A DNA stretch of 64,000 nt from assembly GCA_003116975.1 (NCBI GenBank), contig BGKB01000065.1, forward strand, positions 286,520 through 350,519, in the 5' to 3' direction. A model generated the notes under the pieces. It saw nothing but the letters and a program-made list of their open reading frames with translations. It was not told the origin of the DNA and searched no databases. This document shows positions 30,148-40,624 of this stretch, piece by piece; positions within the stretch are counted from its first letter, which is position 1, and every line of letters starts with the position of its first letter. The DNA is from Aurantiochytrium sp. KH105. Lineage: Eukaryota; Sar; Bigyra; Thraustochytrida; Thraustochytriidae. Both the position numbers and the translations under genes were made by a program.

Positions 30148-31598
30148 ACAACGCAGAGCGTTTGTCAAAGTATAAGCGCGTGTGCCGCAAGATGATCGCT
30201 TCCGTTTCGTCGCCAGAGCGGCCGATGGCTAACGAGGAAGGGGACGATTTGCTCAGTTCCACTTGATAAGTGTGCCTGCAACGCTTTCACATATATTGCG
30301 ACGAAGACGGCTTTATCGGAGCAGATTGAACCTTGGCATGTAAGGCTCAATCGCATGGGTTTTTACTTCATTAAAGAAGCCAGAATGAGGCAATCCTGAA
30401 GTTGTACTTTTCACAACCGCAACGCCGCTGGCAAAGGCGAGCCCGCCGTTTGATTCTGCAGCGAGGCCATTCTCTTTCTTTTCTTTTCTCCAATACAGGC
30501 AAGCGGGAGAGGCGACAAAGCGAGTATGTATACGAAATATACTCAGTTTCCATCCCGCCGATGAACTCCACGCGCACTGCTCAAAGTCTACAGTGGAAGA
30601 AAGTCACTTCGTTTGGGCGACTCGAAGGCTGCGCTGTCCAGGCGACGACCTCCTTCTCGTCGCTGCCCATCTCCCCACTCGCGCAACTGCCAGCGTAACG
30701 TAACCGATGCCGAGTGCTCCCAGCCTAGGCCTCGTCCGGGACCTCTTCCGTCTCCGGCGTTGGCAGGTCTGGGATACAAACGATCGCCTCCGAGGCGGAG
30801 TTCCTCATCTTGTCTCTCCTCGCGTTCGTTTCATTCACTTCGTCCGTCCGGCCATCCTCGCTCCCGGCGGGCGGGCGCGCGGGGCCCGGGCCGTCCACGC
30901 CGCAGCGCGCGCCTCCCCGCGCCGCTGCCGTCTGCTCGGCGCGGGCGGGGCGCCGGGTCTGGACCGCCTGGCTGGCCGCGCGCCTTGGCCGCTGTCCGTT
31001 CGACCCCGCCGCTTCCTGGGCGCGCTGCAGGCAGAGAGGGGCGGAAGAGAGGGCCAGGAAGGAAGGGCAGGAAGCAGGCGGAAGGCTCGGCAGAGGGAGA
31101 CACTGTCCAGGCGCTAGGCGAGAGAGAGGGATACGGGCCGGAGAGCAGAGCAGAGCAGAGCAGAGCGGAGCGGAGCAGAGCGGAGCAGAGCGCGACGCGA
31201 CGCGCCCGCCGACCGGCCGCGGACGCGCGCGAGTCCCCGGGGAGCAGCGGCGCCGGGCCGGCGAGGAGGCAGGGAGGAGAGCGCGCGCGCGTTGGGCGAG
31301 GCGTCGGCGGCGGGCGGGCGGGCGAGCGAGCGAGCGAACGAGCGAGGGCGGCCGGCGGGCCCTTGCGATGGCGCGGCGGCCCCTGGCCTGCCAGACCCAC
31401 TCCGCTGCGCTCCGCTGCGCTCCGCTGCGCTCCGCTGCGCTCCGCGCCGCGCGCACGCCGGCGGCTCGCGCGCGCGCGGCGGCCCGGCCCTCCCCCTCCC
31501 CACGCGCGCCCGCGTCGGTCGCGCGTCCCTCGCGGGCGTCGCGGGTCGCGCGGCGACTTGTGCTGCTCGGTCGATTCGCGCCGCCTTTGGCGCTTCTC

Positions 31599-31752
31599 GC
31601 GCGCGAGCTTGAGCGCGCGCGCGAGCTTGAGCGCGCGAGCTTGAGCGCGCGAGCTTGAGCGCGCGAGCTTGAGCGCGCGAGCTTGAGCGCGCGCGCGAGC
31701 TTGAGCGCGCGAGCTTGAGCGCGCGCGCGAGCTTGAGCGCGCGCGCGCGCCC
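31599..31752. repeat. GAGCTTGAGCGCGC minisatellite
   Basis: Nine copies of GAGCTTGA at 31605, 31623, 31637, 31651, 31665, 31679, 31697, 31711 and 31729. Spacing is either 14 or 18 bp, the 18-bp units having one extra GCGC. The array ends in pure GC dinucleotide, 87 bp before the kinase start codon. Confidence 0.95.
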
Positions 31753-31838
31753 AGGAAGAGCGGGCAGGCGGGGCTCTCTCTCCCCGCGCCGTGCCAGCCA
31801 GCTAGCGCCGCGAGACGCAGCGAGGCAGGCGCCGCGGC

Positions 31839-34823
31839 ATGCTGTTCCAGGCGGACCACGTCGTGTCCGAGGTGGAGCACGCCGTGCAGGAGGCCGCCGC
31901 CAGAGCCGCGCGCGAGGGCGACCCAAACCAAGACCAGGACCAGATCCGCAATGGAGACGACTCTAAAGAGCAACACGATGCACGGCAGCGGCAGGAGCGC
32001 GAACAGCAGCGGCGGCTGCGGCAGCTCGAGTTCGGGCAGTGGCGACGCGGCCTGCTCGTGTCCCTGGCAAGATCCGCGGCGCCCAGGGCGAGCGCTCGCG
32101 AACGCAATTCGTCGAGGTTCAAGAAGAGGGTGCAGAACGCCCGCTGGAGACTCTGGAGCATCGACAAGAGGGAGGCAGAGCGCAGCGGAAGGTCCCAAGC
32201 GCCGCTCAGCAGCGCCTGGGGCGCCGGAGCGCCCAGACTCGCGGCAAACCCGCTCGAGGCCGACTCGTGCAGCAGCAATCCGAACCTGATGATCTGGACG
32301 CGAGCAAGACCTCTGCGCCAGCTTCTGCACCGCGGCCGGGGAGAAGACGATGGCGACGAAAGTGCCCACGGCCACGACCCTGATGGCGACACCGACGATC
32401 ACGGCGACCACGAGCACGACCTGGAGGAAGACTTCGGCGACGACGATCATCATCATCACAAGGGCGAGAGGGCGGCAGCGGCCGCCGCATTTCTCATTGA
32501 CAGGCGCAGCATGACTCCCAGTCCGGCGCCAGGGACAGCGGGAGGGCTCATGTTCGAGCTCGACGAGACCGCTGGGGCGGAAGACCTTGGCGTCAGATCC
32601 ACGGCAGACCAAAAGGCAAGCGCCCAGACCCCCATGCTGGGCGCGAACTCGGATTCCGAAGAAGACCTAAGCTCCTCTGCGTCAGACTCGTCGCTGAGCG
32701 CCGGCGAGACAGCCTCGCTGGCCGCGGCCATCCCGCAGAGGGTGCCCATCGCACGCACACCTCGAGCCATTGTACTCAACACGCAGAACTCGTCCTCTTC
32801 CATGGGCAGTGCCACGTCCATGAGCTCGTACGAGTTCCCACGACGACCTGCCCCATGGCGTGCGCTGCGACCGCTGCGGGAGACGGCTGCTGGCCCCGAC
32901 AAGCGCTGGCTCGCGCCCACTTCTCTCCTCGTTGGGGACGCAGCGCATCAACGGGCCGTGCGCAAGCTGCTCGAGGCCTCGCCGTACGTGCTCAAAGCGC
33001 ATTTCCGAGCCCGGCTCGCGGCCGGCCGCGGCAGCGCGCGCTGGCACAAGCGCTTCTACGTCCTCACGGAAAACTTTCTCTTTGAGTACGAGTCCCGCAA
33101 GGACCCGGTCCCGCTGGCCTGTGTCGCGCTGGCCGAGCTGGTCACCAGCGTGACGACGGCGGGATCTCTCCTGATCTCCTTTGAGCGCCCAGCAAAGCCC
33201 GCGCTGCCCGAGCATGACCGCACGCCTGCGTCCATGTTTACTCGCTCGCCCGAGTCCATGGCGGCAGGCATTGAGCGTTTGCGTTGGCAGGAACGCCGCT
33301 TCGAGGGTGGCAGTCTCGACGATCCGGGCAAGGGCGACCCGCAGGAACTCGAGCGCCGTCTCCGAGAGAAGCGCCTCGAGGGCCCGGACAATAGCGCTGG
33401 CGAGGGGGGGGTAGACGAGACCAACGAGGCGTCGTCGACCTTGCCGCCGCCGCCCGTGCTGCAAGCGTCCGTGGCAACGCCGCCCGTGCCTCCGTTGCAA
33501 GCGTCTCATTCAGGCGGCGATCTTGCGGCTGCTGAACAGAGCGTCGTGCGAGGCGCCGATTGTGTGGTTGTGGAGCTGCAGCCGCTGGCGGGCCAGGACG
33601 TGCGGGCATGGCGCTCGCAAATCCAGTTCAACGCCTCGCTGCGCATTGCAGACTTGTACGCCATCAATGTGGACGAACGCCTTGGCGTGGGCCGGTACGC
33701 AGAGGTGCACGAGTGCACGCGCGCCACGGACGGACGCCGAAGTGCCGTCAAAGTCGTCAACAAGAGCGACTACTTTGAGTTGGTGGCAATGGGCAAGGAG
33801 CGCCCAAGCGCTCTTGGAAGAGAAATTAGTACGCAGGCTTACTTGGCGGACCGAATGGTTGCCACGGGTCGGGATCTCGGGTGCGCGCCCATTTTGCGTG
33901 TCTTTGAAACGCAGAGTCTTTTGGTGATTGAGACCGAGCTCATGGACCGTCGCAATTTGCACGAGCTCCTGCGCACACCAAAAGACCGTCGATTCTCTGA
34001 ACCTAGGGCTGCAGACGTGGCTATTGCGCTGCTTCGCATCCTGCAGCAGCTCCAATACTACCGCGTGGCGCACCGGGACATCAAGTTGTCGAATGTGACG
34101 CTGCTTCGGGGCCGTGGTGACCGCTTCAGGTACTTGAGTCCCTTTGAACTCCGGTCTGGGCTGCGTCTCATTGACTTCGGTATGGCAACCTATATCGACA
34201 GGCAAGGCACGCTTACAGGGCGCTGCGGAACGCCCGGGTACGTGGCGCCTGAAATTCTCGCCTGCAAGTCGGGCGGACGGTATCCGGCCAATGTAGATAT
34301 CTTTTCGGTCGGGGTTCTCGTCTGCACGCTGTTGTGCGGGCGCGAGCCTTTTCAGCGCGGAACCACGCAGGCTACTATGGTCGCCAATCGCAACTGTGAG
34401 CTCGATCTTGCAAACGAAGATATGTCTCGGGATGCCGTGGATTTTCTCACCAAGGCACTCACGCGCGATCCTGCCCGAAGATTGACGCCCGCACAGGCGC
34501 TCGCTCACCCTTGGCTTGCCTCGCAACCGCGTCCACCGCCCCGCGTTGCGCGAGCGACTCCTTTTAGCAAGTCTGCAGACAGCGGGATCAAGCCTCATGT
34601 GCAAGACCAACATCAAGACAAGTCCTGGATGTATCAAAAGAATTCACCTCGAGACCACAACGACGACAATGGCAACGACAACGAGGTTGAAGAGCACGAG
34701 GACGAGGACGAGGCGGGTGCAAAAGACCGGGTCGTAGACTCGGAACAATCACAAGGCATGTCAAAGCCTGCAAACTCTCGCCCGAAGCGCGAGCCGCCCA
34801 CCCACGAGTGCGTGTCAATGTAA
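31839..34823 (+). CDS. PH-domain serine/threonine kinase (CAMK-like)
   Basis: 994 residues from the ATG at 31839. Residues 1-380 are mostly disordered: a Gln/Arg-rich coil (40-65), a His/Asp-rich stretch (170-210) and Ser-rich text. A PH domain starts at about 383 (YVLKAHFRARLAAGRGSARW, then HKRFYVLTENFLFEYES) but appears split: its last strand and helix (VVVELQPLAGQDVRAWRSQI) come about 110 residues later, after an acidic/Pro-rich insert. The kinase domain spans 607-894 with glycine loop LGVGRYAEV, Lys638, HRDIKLSN (Asp747), DFG at 779-781 and GTPGYVAPEIL. All catalytic residues are intact, so it should be active. The fold looks CAMK/AGC-related; PH plus kinase recalls PKD or Akt, but order and insert differ. 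The C-terminal tail is acidic. The first 150 residues have biased composition, so an internal start is possible. Confidence 0.9.
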   Translation: MLFQADHVVSEVEHAVQEAAARAAREGDPNQDQDQIRNGDDSKEQHDARQRQEREQQRRLRQLEFGQWRRGLLVSLARSAAPRASARERNSSRFKKRVQNARWRLWSIDKREAERSGRSQAPLSSAWGAGAPRLAANPLEADSCSSNPNLMIWTRARPLRQLLHRGRGEDDGDESAHGHDPDGDTDDHGDHEHDLEEDFGDDDHHHHKGERAAAAAAFLIDRRSMTPSPAPGTAGGLMFELDETAGAEDLGVRSTADQKASAQTPMLGANSDSEEDLSSSASDSSLSAGETASLAAAIPQRVPIARTPRAIVLNTQNSSSSMGSATSMSSYEFPRRPAPWRALRPLRETAAGPDKRWLAPTSLLVGDAAHQRAVRKLLEASPYVLKAHFRARLAAGRGSARWHKRFYVLTENFLFEYESRKDPVPLACVALAELVTSVTTAGSLLISFERPAKPALPEHDRTPASMFTRSPESMAAGIERLRWQERRFEGGSLDDPGKGDPQELERRLREKRLEGPDNSAGEGGVDETNEASSTLPPPPVLQASVATPPVPPLQASHSGGDLAAAEQSVVRGADCVVVELQPLAGQDVRAWRSQIQFNASLRIADLYAINVDERLGVGRYAEVHECTRATDGRRSAVKVVNKSDYFELVAMGKERPSALGREISTQAYLADRMVATGRDLGCAPILRVFETQSLLVIETELMDRRNLHELLRTPKDRRFSEPRAADVAIALLRILQQLQYYRVAHRDIKLSNVTLLRGRGDRFRYLSPFELRSGLRLIDFGMATYIDRQGTLTGRCGTPGYVAPEILACKSGGRYPANVDIFSVGVLVCTLLCGREPFQRGTTQATMVANRNCELDLANEDMSRDAVDFLTKALTRDPARRLTPAQALAHPWLASQPRPPPRVARATPFSKSADSGIKPHVQDQHQDKSWMYQKNSPRDHNDDNGNDNEVEEHEDEDEAGAKDRVVDSEQSQGMSKPANSRPKREPPTHECVSM

Positions 34824-35273
34824 AATACTACATCATAATCATCATGATGATGGCTGACAACACCAAGAGCAAGGCAAAATGTAAGAAAAAGATTTCTTTT
34901 CCAGCCTCTCATGGTTGATGTTCGACCTTGCTGCACGGTGGCCGTCTGTCTCGTTCTACGTCCCTGAAAGTTGTTATGACCGAGATTGCAAGCCGGACTG
35001 TCTCCTCTCGTTGTACGAGAGCTGAGCTCCGAGTCGCAGTTCCGCAACAACGCTCGCGCAACTCGGGCTCAGGCGTGCAGAAGAGCCGCGCGCGAGACCG
35101 TGGCGTGCAGAGCGGACGGGAGAGCAGCTACCGAGGTCCGCCCCTTGCGTTGGCGCGAGGTGGGCGCGCTTCACTTCTGCTGGGACGGAGATCGAGCCAC
35201 GAGCCGCGAGCCGAGAGAGGATAGCGCTGCGCTTCAGGGAAACTTGAAGGAGCGCTGCGAGCGCGCGGAGACG
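34824..35273. other. Intergenic region upstream of the SYLF-WW gene
   Basis: Carries an ATCATCATGATGAT-type imperfect palindrome just after the kinase stop (34828-34852). From about 35020 it becomes the GC-rich leader of the next gene; the frame of that gene is open here but has no ATG before 35274. Confidence 0.5.
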
Positions 35274-36402
35274 ATGTCGACCAAGGGCAAGACGAGCGAG
35301 CGGCTGTCGATGAAAGGACAGATCCACAAGGCGTACAAGGTGATGCTCAAGCTCGTAAACCCCAAGTTCGTCAAGTCGGACCAGAGTATCCCGCTGCGCG
35401 TGCTGCAAAACGCAAAGGGCATCGCTTTCGTGACGCAGATCAAGGCCGGCTTCGTCTGGACCGGATCCGCGGGCAGTGGCATTGTCATTGCTCGGCTCCC
35501 AGACGGATCATGGTCCGGCCCGTCCTCCTTGGGCACGGTCGGCATGGGCTGGGGTGCCCAGATCGGCGGCAGCGTCACTGACTCGGTGATTATCCTGAAC
35601 ACAACCATGGCCGTCAAGGCGTTTTCCGGCAAGGGCCAGGTCAAGTTTGGCGGTAACATTTCTGTAGCTGCCGGACCGGTAGGCCGCGAAGGCGACGCTG
35701 CCGTCAATGCAGGCGATGGCGGCATTGCTGCCTGCTACAGCTACAGTCACAGCCGTGGAGCCTTTGCTGGGCTTTCGATGCAGGGATCGATCCTGGTGAC
35801 ACGCAGCTCGGACAACAAAAAGTTTTATGGACGCAAGGTGTCTGCCACCGCAATCCTCAGCGGTGCCGAGACGCCACCGGAGAACGAAGATCTCCGGCTC
35901 TTGTACAACACGCTGCGCGTTGTCACGCACTCGAAGACGCCAGATTTCGAGTACCGCGATAGCCGCACGGGATCTCTCCAGCAAGAGTTTTCCACGGCCG
36001 GCCTTGACGACGACCTGCCGCCCTCGCAAGGCGGATATTACGAGGACAGCTCGGCAACCTTGGGGCCCTCCATGGCAGAGTCCAACGCGTCTCTGGGCGC
36101 CTACCCTACAGCCACGTATGCGTCCTCGTATGATGATAACAACGGCGCGACTGCGGCCAAGACGGAGTCGTATTCCTATGCGACACCCTATTCGCCACCG
36201 CCGCCGCCGCCATCGTCTTCGTCCTCGAGCGGACTCCCGCCAGGGTGGCAGGAGGTCAAGACGGACCAGGGTGAGGTGTACTATTGGAATCAGACGCTCA
36301 ACAAGACTCAGTGGGAGCGACCCGAGCCGGAGACGCCTGCGCCAGCGCCTGCTGCCTCGCCAGCAGCTGCGCCGCCGACAATGGCCTCGGCGAGTGCGGG
36401 CC

Positions 36403-36471
<69 letters not shown>

Positions 36472-37103
36472 CGTCATGGGGTAGTCAGCAATCCTCGTGG
36501 AATTCCTCTCCGGCGCAATCGCAACAGCAACCGCAACAGCAACCTCAGCCTTTGTCGTCTTCGACGTGGGGCGGCCAGCAGTCTCCCACGCCCGCTGCAG
36601 CGTCAACGAGTCCGGCCGGACACCCTAATCTTGCCAGCGAGCTTTCAAGCAGATTGTCGTTGCGCCAAGAAGGCTCCAGCGCGAATGCACCGTCAAGCTC
36701 GCAGGCAACGGGCCCACCGGGCGTCTCCTCGCGTCCAGCTCCTACGCGACGGCCGCCGTCTGCGCGACCGGCGGCCCCACAGCTCGGGTCTGCGCAAAGC
36801 ACGAGGGACTGGAGCACTACGGCATCCAGTGTAGCCGGACTGGCAAAGCAGACTTCTGCGTCGGAGCGACCTTTCCCGGCCACGCCTGCCCAGTCCACTC
36901 AGTCGAGTGCAGCCGCGCCTTCGCCGTCGTATACGCTTGAGCAAGTGATGGGCCGGGAGGTCCCGGATATGGATCCGCGGAGATTGGACGAGTACCTTCG
37001 CGACGAGGACTTTCAGCGGGCGTTTGGAATGGGACGAGCTGAGTTTAACGCTATGCCAAAGTGGAAGCGTGACAATCTGAAAAAGGCCAAGAGTCTATTT
37101 TGA
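35274..37103 (+). CDS. SYLF-WW-polyQ-villin headpiece protein
   Basis: 609 residues from the ATG at 35274, the first in frame. Residues 20-220 form a SYLF (DUF500) domain: NAKGIAFVTQIKAGFVWTGS, SVIILNT, FSGKGQVKFGGNISVAAGPV and the closing KKFYGRKVSATAIL are all present. SYLF proteins (Ysc84, SH3YL1) bind phosphoinositides and actin. A WW domain follows at 321-353 (LPPGWQEV, YYWNQ, TQWERP, both Trp present), preceded by a Pro run. Then comes about 22 Gln encoded by CAG (36408-36471) and more Gln/Pro-rich sequence. The last ~57 residues are a villin headpiece: YTLEQVMG, a DEYLRDEDFQRAFGM segment and the terminal MPKWKRDNLKKAKSLF, the classic F-actin-binding end. It should link membranes to F-actin, with the WW binding a Pro-rich partner. 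Confidence 0.95.
36408..36471 (+). repeat. Coding CAG repeat (polyglutamine)
   Basis: An uninterrupted run of about 21 CAG triplets after a GAG, encoding the polyGln of the SYLF-WW-headpiece protein. Purity at codon level suggests recent expansion and length variation between strains. Confidence 0.95.
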
Positions 37104-37671
37104 CTTAATGTTTTTGTTTTCTCTCTCTCACTTTCTCAATTTGACGATCAGAAATGGTCTGTTCTCGCATCTTTTGTCCTATTATTTATTATTAGGGCCC
37201 GTGTGGAGGCGTGTGGCGCTTGACTCGTTGCATGTCTCGCCGAATGATTCGACGAAACCTCTTTTGCTCTTGGCGGGGACGAAATAATTCTCGCTTGTCA
37301 TGGAAGAGATGGTTGCGCAAGGAACGGAGGAGATAATTGCGACGAAATGCGGCTGAGAACCATAAGTCAATTTATATCTCCTCTTTTGACGCCGCTTTGC
37401 ACTTTTCGTCCATGCACCCATCAACGGGAGGGGGAAAAAGAGAAAAGATAAAACATGAAGAAGCTTTGCGCCTGTTTTACGTTTGGAAGTAAAGGAAGCA
37501 CCTTACAAGTGAAAGTGGTGTGCGACGTTTTACTTGTTGTTGCCTCACTTGCGACAGACCACAGGAGAGGAGGGCCACTGCCGCACCTTGTTTCGCGTAT
37601 TGGAACAAAAAAATGAATCCTCGAAATGGCGAACAGCAACGACTTGGATTATCCGATTCACTCACATCAAA
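37104..37671. other. Convergent intergenic region
   Basis: Between the stops of the SYLF gene (+) and the SET gene (-). AT-richer than the coding sequence, with TTATTTATTATTA at 37180-37193. No gene supported; presumably both 3' UTRs. Confidence 0.5.
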
Positions 37672-38887
37672 TCAAACAAGCACATCTAACTTTGCAACCG
37701 CAGCATCCAAGTCTGCGTGCGCAGGAAGAAATGCTTCTTGGCCCGCCGGAATCGCTCTTGTAACGACGACCTTTAAGAGATCGTCCTCGGCTCCGGAATC
37801 AGAGGAGGTGTCGCGAAGAACAGCGCAATTGACGGCGTCTGGGTCCGGATTACGGCTAATAAAGCTAACATGTGGGTCTTTAAAGGGCCAGATCCTGCCC
37901 TTTTCGTCGGTGGGATCCACAAAGAGGTCGTCCTGGGGCTCTACGGGCAGAATGTGGGGAGCGGCGCCACGTTTGTGCAGAAAGATTTCTTGAAGAGCCG
38001 ACATGCCGCGGAGACGCGCCCCGGTGAGGATGCCAAGGACCTGGCCCTGCTCGAGACGTTCGCGCGCGAAGGCGCCCATGCCACGAGCGTCGTTTCGCGA
38101 GGACACGGCAATGGCTAATCGGTCCTGGGCACGCACAACAATGGTCTCGCCGTTGGCGATGGGCCGCAGTGAGGTGACCATGACGGTATTTTGTACAAAG
38201 GGACTGGGCTTGAGCCTGCAATTCGCGGCGAGGTCGAGGTCGCTGCCCACGGAGGGCGCAAAGGCCACGGCGGCGCTGAGACGGTCGACGTCGGCCATGG
38301 CGGGAGAGCTGAGACAGCAGACGACCTCGTGGGCGGCCAGAGGGCGCGTTGCGAGGAGCAGAGGTTGTTGCGCCGGGAAGCGCGCGTCGAGACCCGTGGC
38401 GATGCGGAGCCCGAGAAAGGCTGCACTGCCGCAGAAGAGCCAGTGGCCGCGTCCGTAGTCGACAAAGAGCTCCTCGCCGGGCTCGATGGCTCGTTTTGCG
38501 CGTACGAGTATCTGGTTTCCCACCTTGCAGAACTTGACGTTGTGTTTCGTGGCGTCCGTGTGATCATTGATGAACTTGGCCACGGAGCCTTCGGGTCCGG
38601 CGGCGTCGATGTGGCGATTGAGCGTGACGGCTTTGAGGTACATGCGGTTGCGCAGCACCTTGGCTTGGGCGAGGGTGAGTATCCTGCCAGTGTACTCTGC
38701 GACGAGCTCGTCGGGGGCAATGGGTTCTGTAGCAAAGAGGCCCTTGCCTGCCTGGGGCACGCCCGAGTCCCGCACGCTCACCTTGGGGGCTTTGGCGGAG
38801 GGCGAGCCGACGGCGGCGGCGCTGCTAAAGGACGTCGAGATGGACGCCAGCAGGCCGCTCGCCTCATTTGCCTCGGGGGGCGGCGCA

Positions 38888-38927
<40 letters not shown>

Positions 38928-38979
38928 GCGGGGCCGCGGGCGGGGCCGCAACGTCTTGTCTCCGCTGCTCGCCGGGCAT
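37672..38979 (-). CDS. Protein with three tandem SET-like lobes
   Basis: 435 residues from the ATG at 38979. A polyAla stretch (about 19-32) precedes a SET domain at 66-180: GKGLFATEPIAPDELVAEYT, KFINDHTDATKHNVKF (the Asn-containing cofactor motif) and GEELFVDYGRGHW with the catalytic-type Tyr. A second lobe (about 205-287) repeats the latter half of the fold (DLAANCRLK, TSLRPIANGETIVV). A third (288-418) repeats it again (GMGAFARERLEQGQVLGILT, NPDPDAVNCAVL, VVTRAIPAGQEAF). Only the first keeps ExxxDYG; the other two look inactive. There are no pre-SET or post-SET Cys clusters. SET proteins methylate lysines on histones or other proteins; the substrate here is unknown. Divergent from the ADF-H kinase gene. 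Confidence 0.88.
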
Positions 38980-40624
38980 GGCGCGGCTGCCCGCGGCGCT
39001 GCAAGCTTAGCTGTTGAGTGTTCGTTCTGCTTTCGTCTGCACTGCTTTTGCCGAGTTGCTGCGGGTCGCAACCGTCGGCCGCTGCACGGTTGCGGAAGGC
39101 GAGAGCGTTAGTTCATCATGAAGGGAGCGGCGGCGGCAGCGCGGCCTTTGGCCGCAACGCCATCGACCTTGCCTCGAAGTTGATGAGGTTTTCACCTCCT
39201 GGCTGGCAGACGTCAGACCTGGCAGTGGCTGTGCAGCTGCTGTGCCGCCTCCGCTCAGCCCAGCGCAGCGCAGCTGCAGCTCACAACAACAAGTTTCGTT
39301 TGATCTTGCTCCCACTGCAGCAGTAAGCAAGAAAGCAACCAAGCAACCAAGCAAGCAACCAAGCAAGTTGGACTTGATATTGAACTCTCTCTGACAGGGT
39401 GACTTCTGGCACAGCAGCGGCTGCGCACTGCACCCATGCGGAGAGACCATGGGAGCGAGCATGGCTGAATTGGCAGTGAACCAGCCAGAAGGGCGCAGCC
39501 AGGTGTGCTTGTTGGATGCTGTTGCGCTGCTCGCAGCTGCAGACGCTATCCTTCCTCCCTCCTTCGCTCGACCTGCAGCTGCTCAGCTGGGAACGCGTGC
39601 GTTGTGCTTGCTATCTTATCTATCCATGACAGGGGGCGCGCGCCGCCGCCTCGCTGACGTTCGTTCGAAGTGAAGTGAGGCGAAGTGAGAGTGCGCGTGT
39701 GTTTGTTGTGTGCGTGTATACGTGCGGCGCCTTGCGCGTAGGTCAAGTCATCCGGGCTCCAGCGTCCTTGCGCTACAGCAGCAGCTCCTGCAGCTGCTGC
39801 AGCGGCAGCGGTGCAGCACGCAGCAGCTGCAGAGGGCGGCCTGGCGCGGTGCGGCTGCTGCGGCTGCTGCGGCTGCTGCGGCTGCTGCGGCTCGGCTCGA
39901 ACCGCGGACGAACGCCGGTGCAGTGCTGTGCAGTCCGCAGCCGGTCCGCCAAGTGCAGTGCGGCGCGCGGCCTCGTGCGGCTCCCGGCGGCAGGCTGGCT
40001 TGCAGCACGTGCTGCAGCTGCGGCACGCGCGGCAGAGGGGGGCGGCACGCGCGGGAGGGAGGGAGGCAGGGAGGCAGGCAGGGAGACCGAGGGAGGAAGC
40101 AGAGGCAGGCTCCGAGCAGGCAGGCACAGAGAGAGAGAGAGAGAGAGGCAGGCGCAGCTGCCATGGCAGACAGACAGCAGCTCGTTGTAGCTAAGCGAGG
40201 GCGATGCGAGCAGTGCAGCTGCAGCGCAGAGCAGAGCAGGCGGAGAACGATACTCACAGTCACGCACTGCAGCGCGCGGAGAACGATAGTCCAGGCAGCT
40301 GAGACTGACTGGACTGACTGTGTCTCAGACAGCGAGTGCAGCAGCAGAGTGCGTGGGCCAGTGCCAGCGTAAGCGGAGCAAAGGAAAGGGGAAAAGGAAA
40401 GGCAAGGGAGAGAGAGGCGCAAACCCGGCTCGGCGAGCTAGCTAGCTGGCCAGGCCCGCGCAGGCAGGAGGCAGGCGGGCGGAGGCAGCGAGGCGCGCGC
40501 GAGGAGGATGCCGCGGCAGTCGCGGGAGCGGCGGCAGTCGCGGGAACGGCGGCAGAGCGCGTCGCGCGCAGAGCGCTCGGGCGCGCTGGCGGGCGAGGCG
40601 AGGCCGAGCACACTCTCGGTCGCC
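38980..40624. other. Divergent GC-rich intergenic region
   Basis: Between the SET gene (-) and the ADF-H kinase gene (+). It contains CAAGCAAC repeats (39330-39365), GCTGCG repeats (39853-39893), GGGAGGCAG repeats (40050-40085) and a GA tract (40130-40146). The kinase frame is open back to an ATG at 40508 (RERRQS repeats), which I take as leader. No other gene supported. Confidence 0.5.

Larger units (their letters stand above)
28264..31838. other. Long intergenic region with several tandem repeats
   Basis: 3.6 kb between divergent genes. I find no convincing gene: open frames start at non-ATG codons and encode low-complexity Arg/Ala/Ser text, or are short. Besides the three repeat arrays listed separately it has CAGC/CCAG repeats (28363-28400), TTTGC repeats (28480-28506) and GCAGA/GAGC purine-rich repeats (31140-31195). 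29400-30400 is clearly less GC-rich than the flanks. The outer parts presumably hold the two promoters. Confidence 0.5.

Noticed and set aside
30831-32612. 593-residue minus-strand open frame
   Set aside because: Arg/Ala/Ser low-complexity, runs through the minisatellite and is antisense to the kinase N-terminus.
39546-40427. Several 140-220-residue frames on both strands
   Set aside because: All lie in GCTGCG/GGCAGG repeats and encode single-residue runs; divergent promoter DNA.
40508-40624. Upstream ATG giving 39 extra residues to the ADF-H kinase
   Set aside because: Encodes RERRQS repeats from leader-like DNA, and the ATG at 40625 has a better context.
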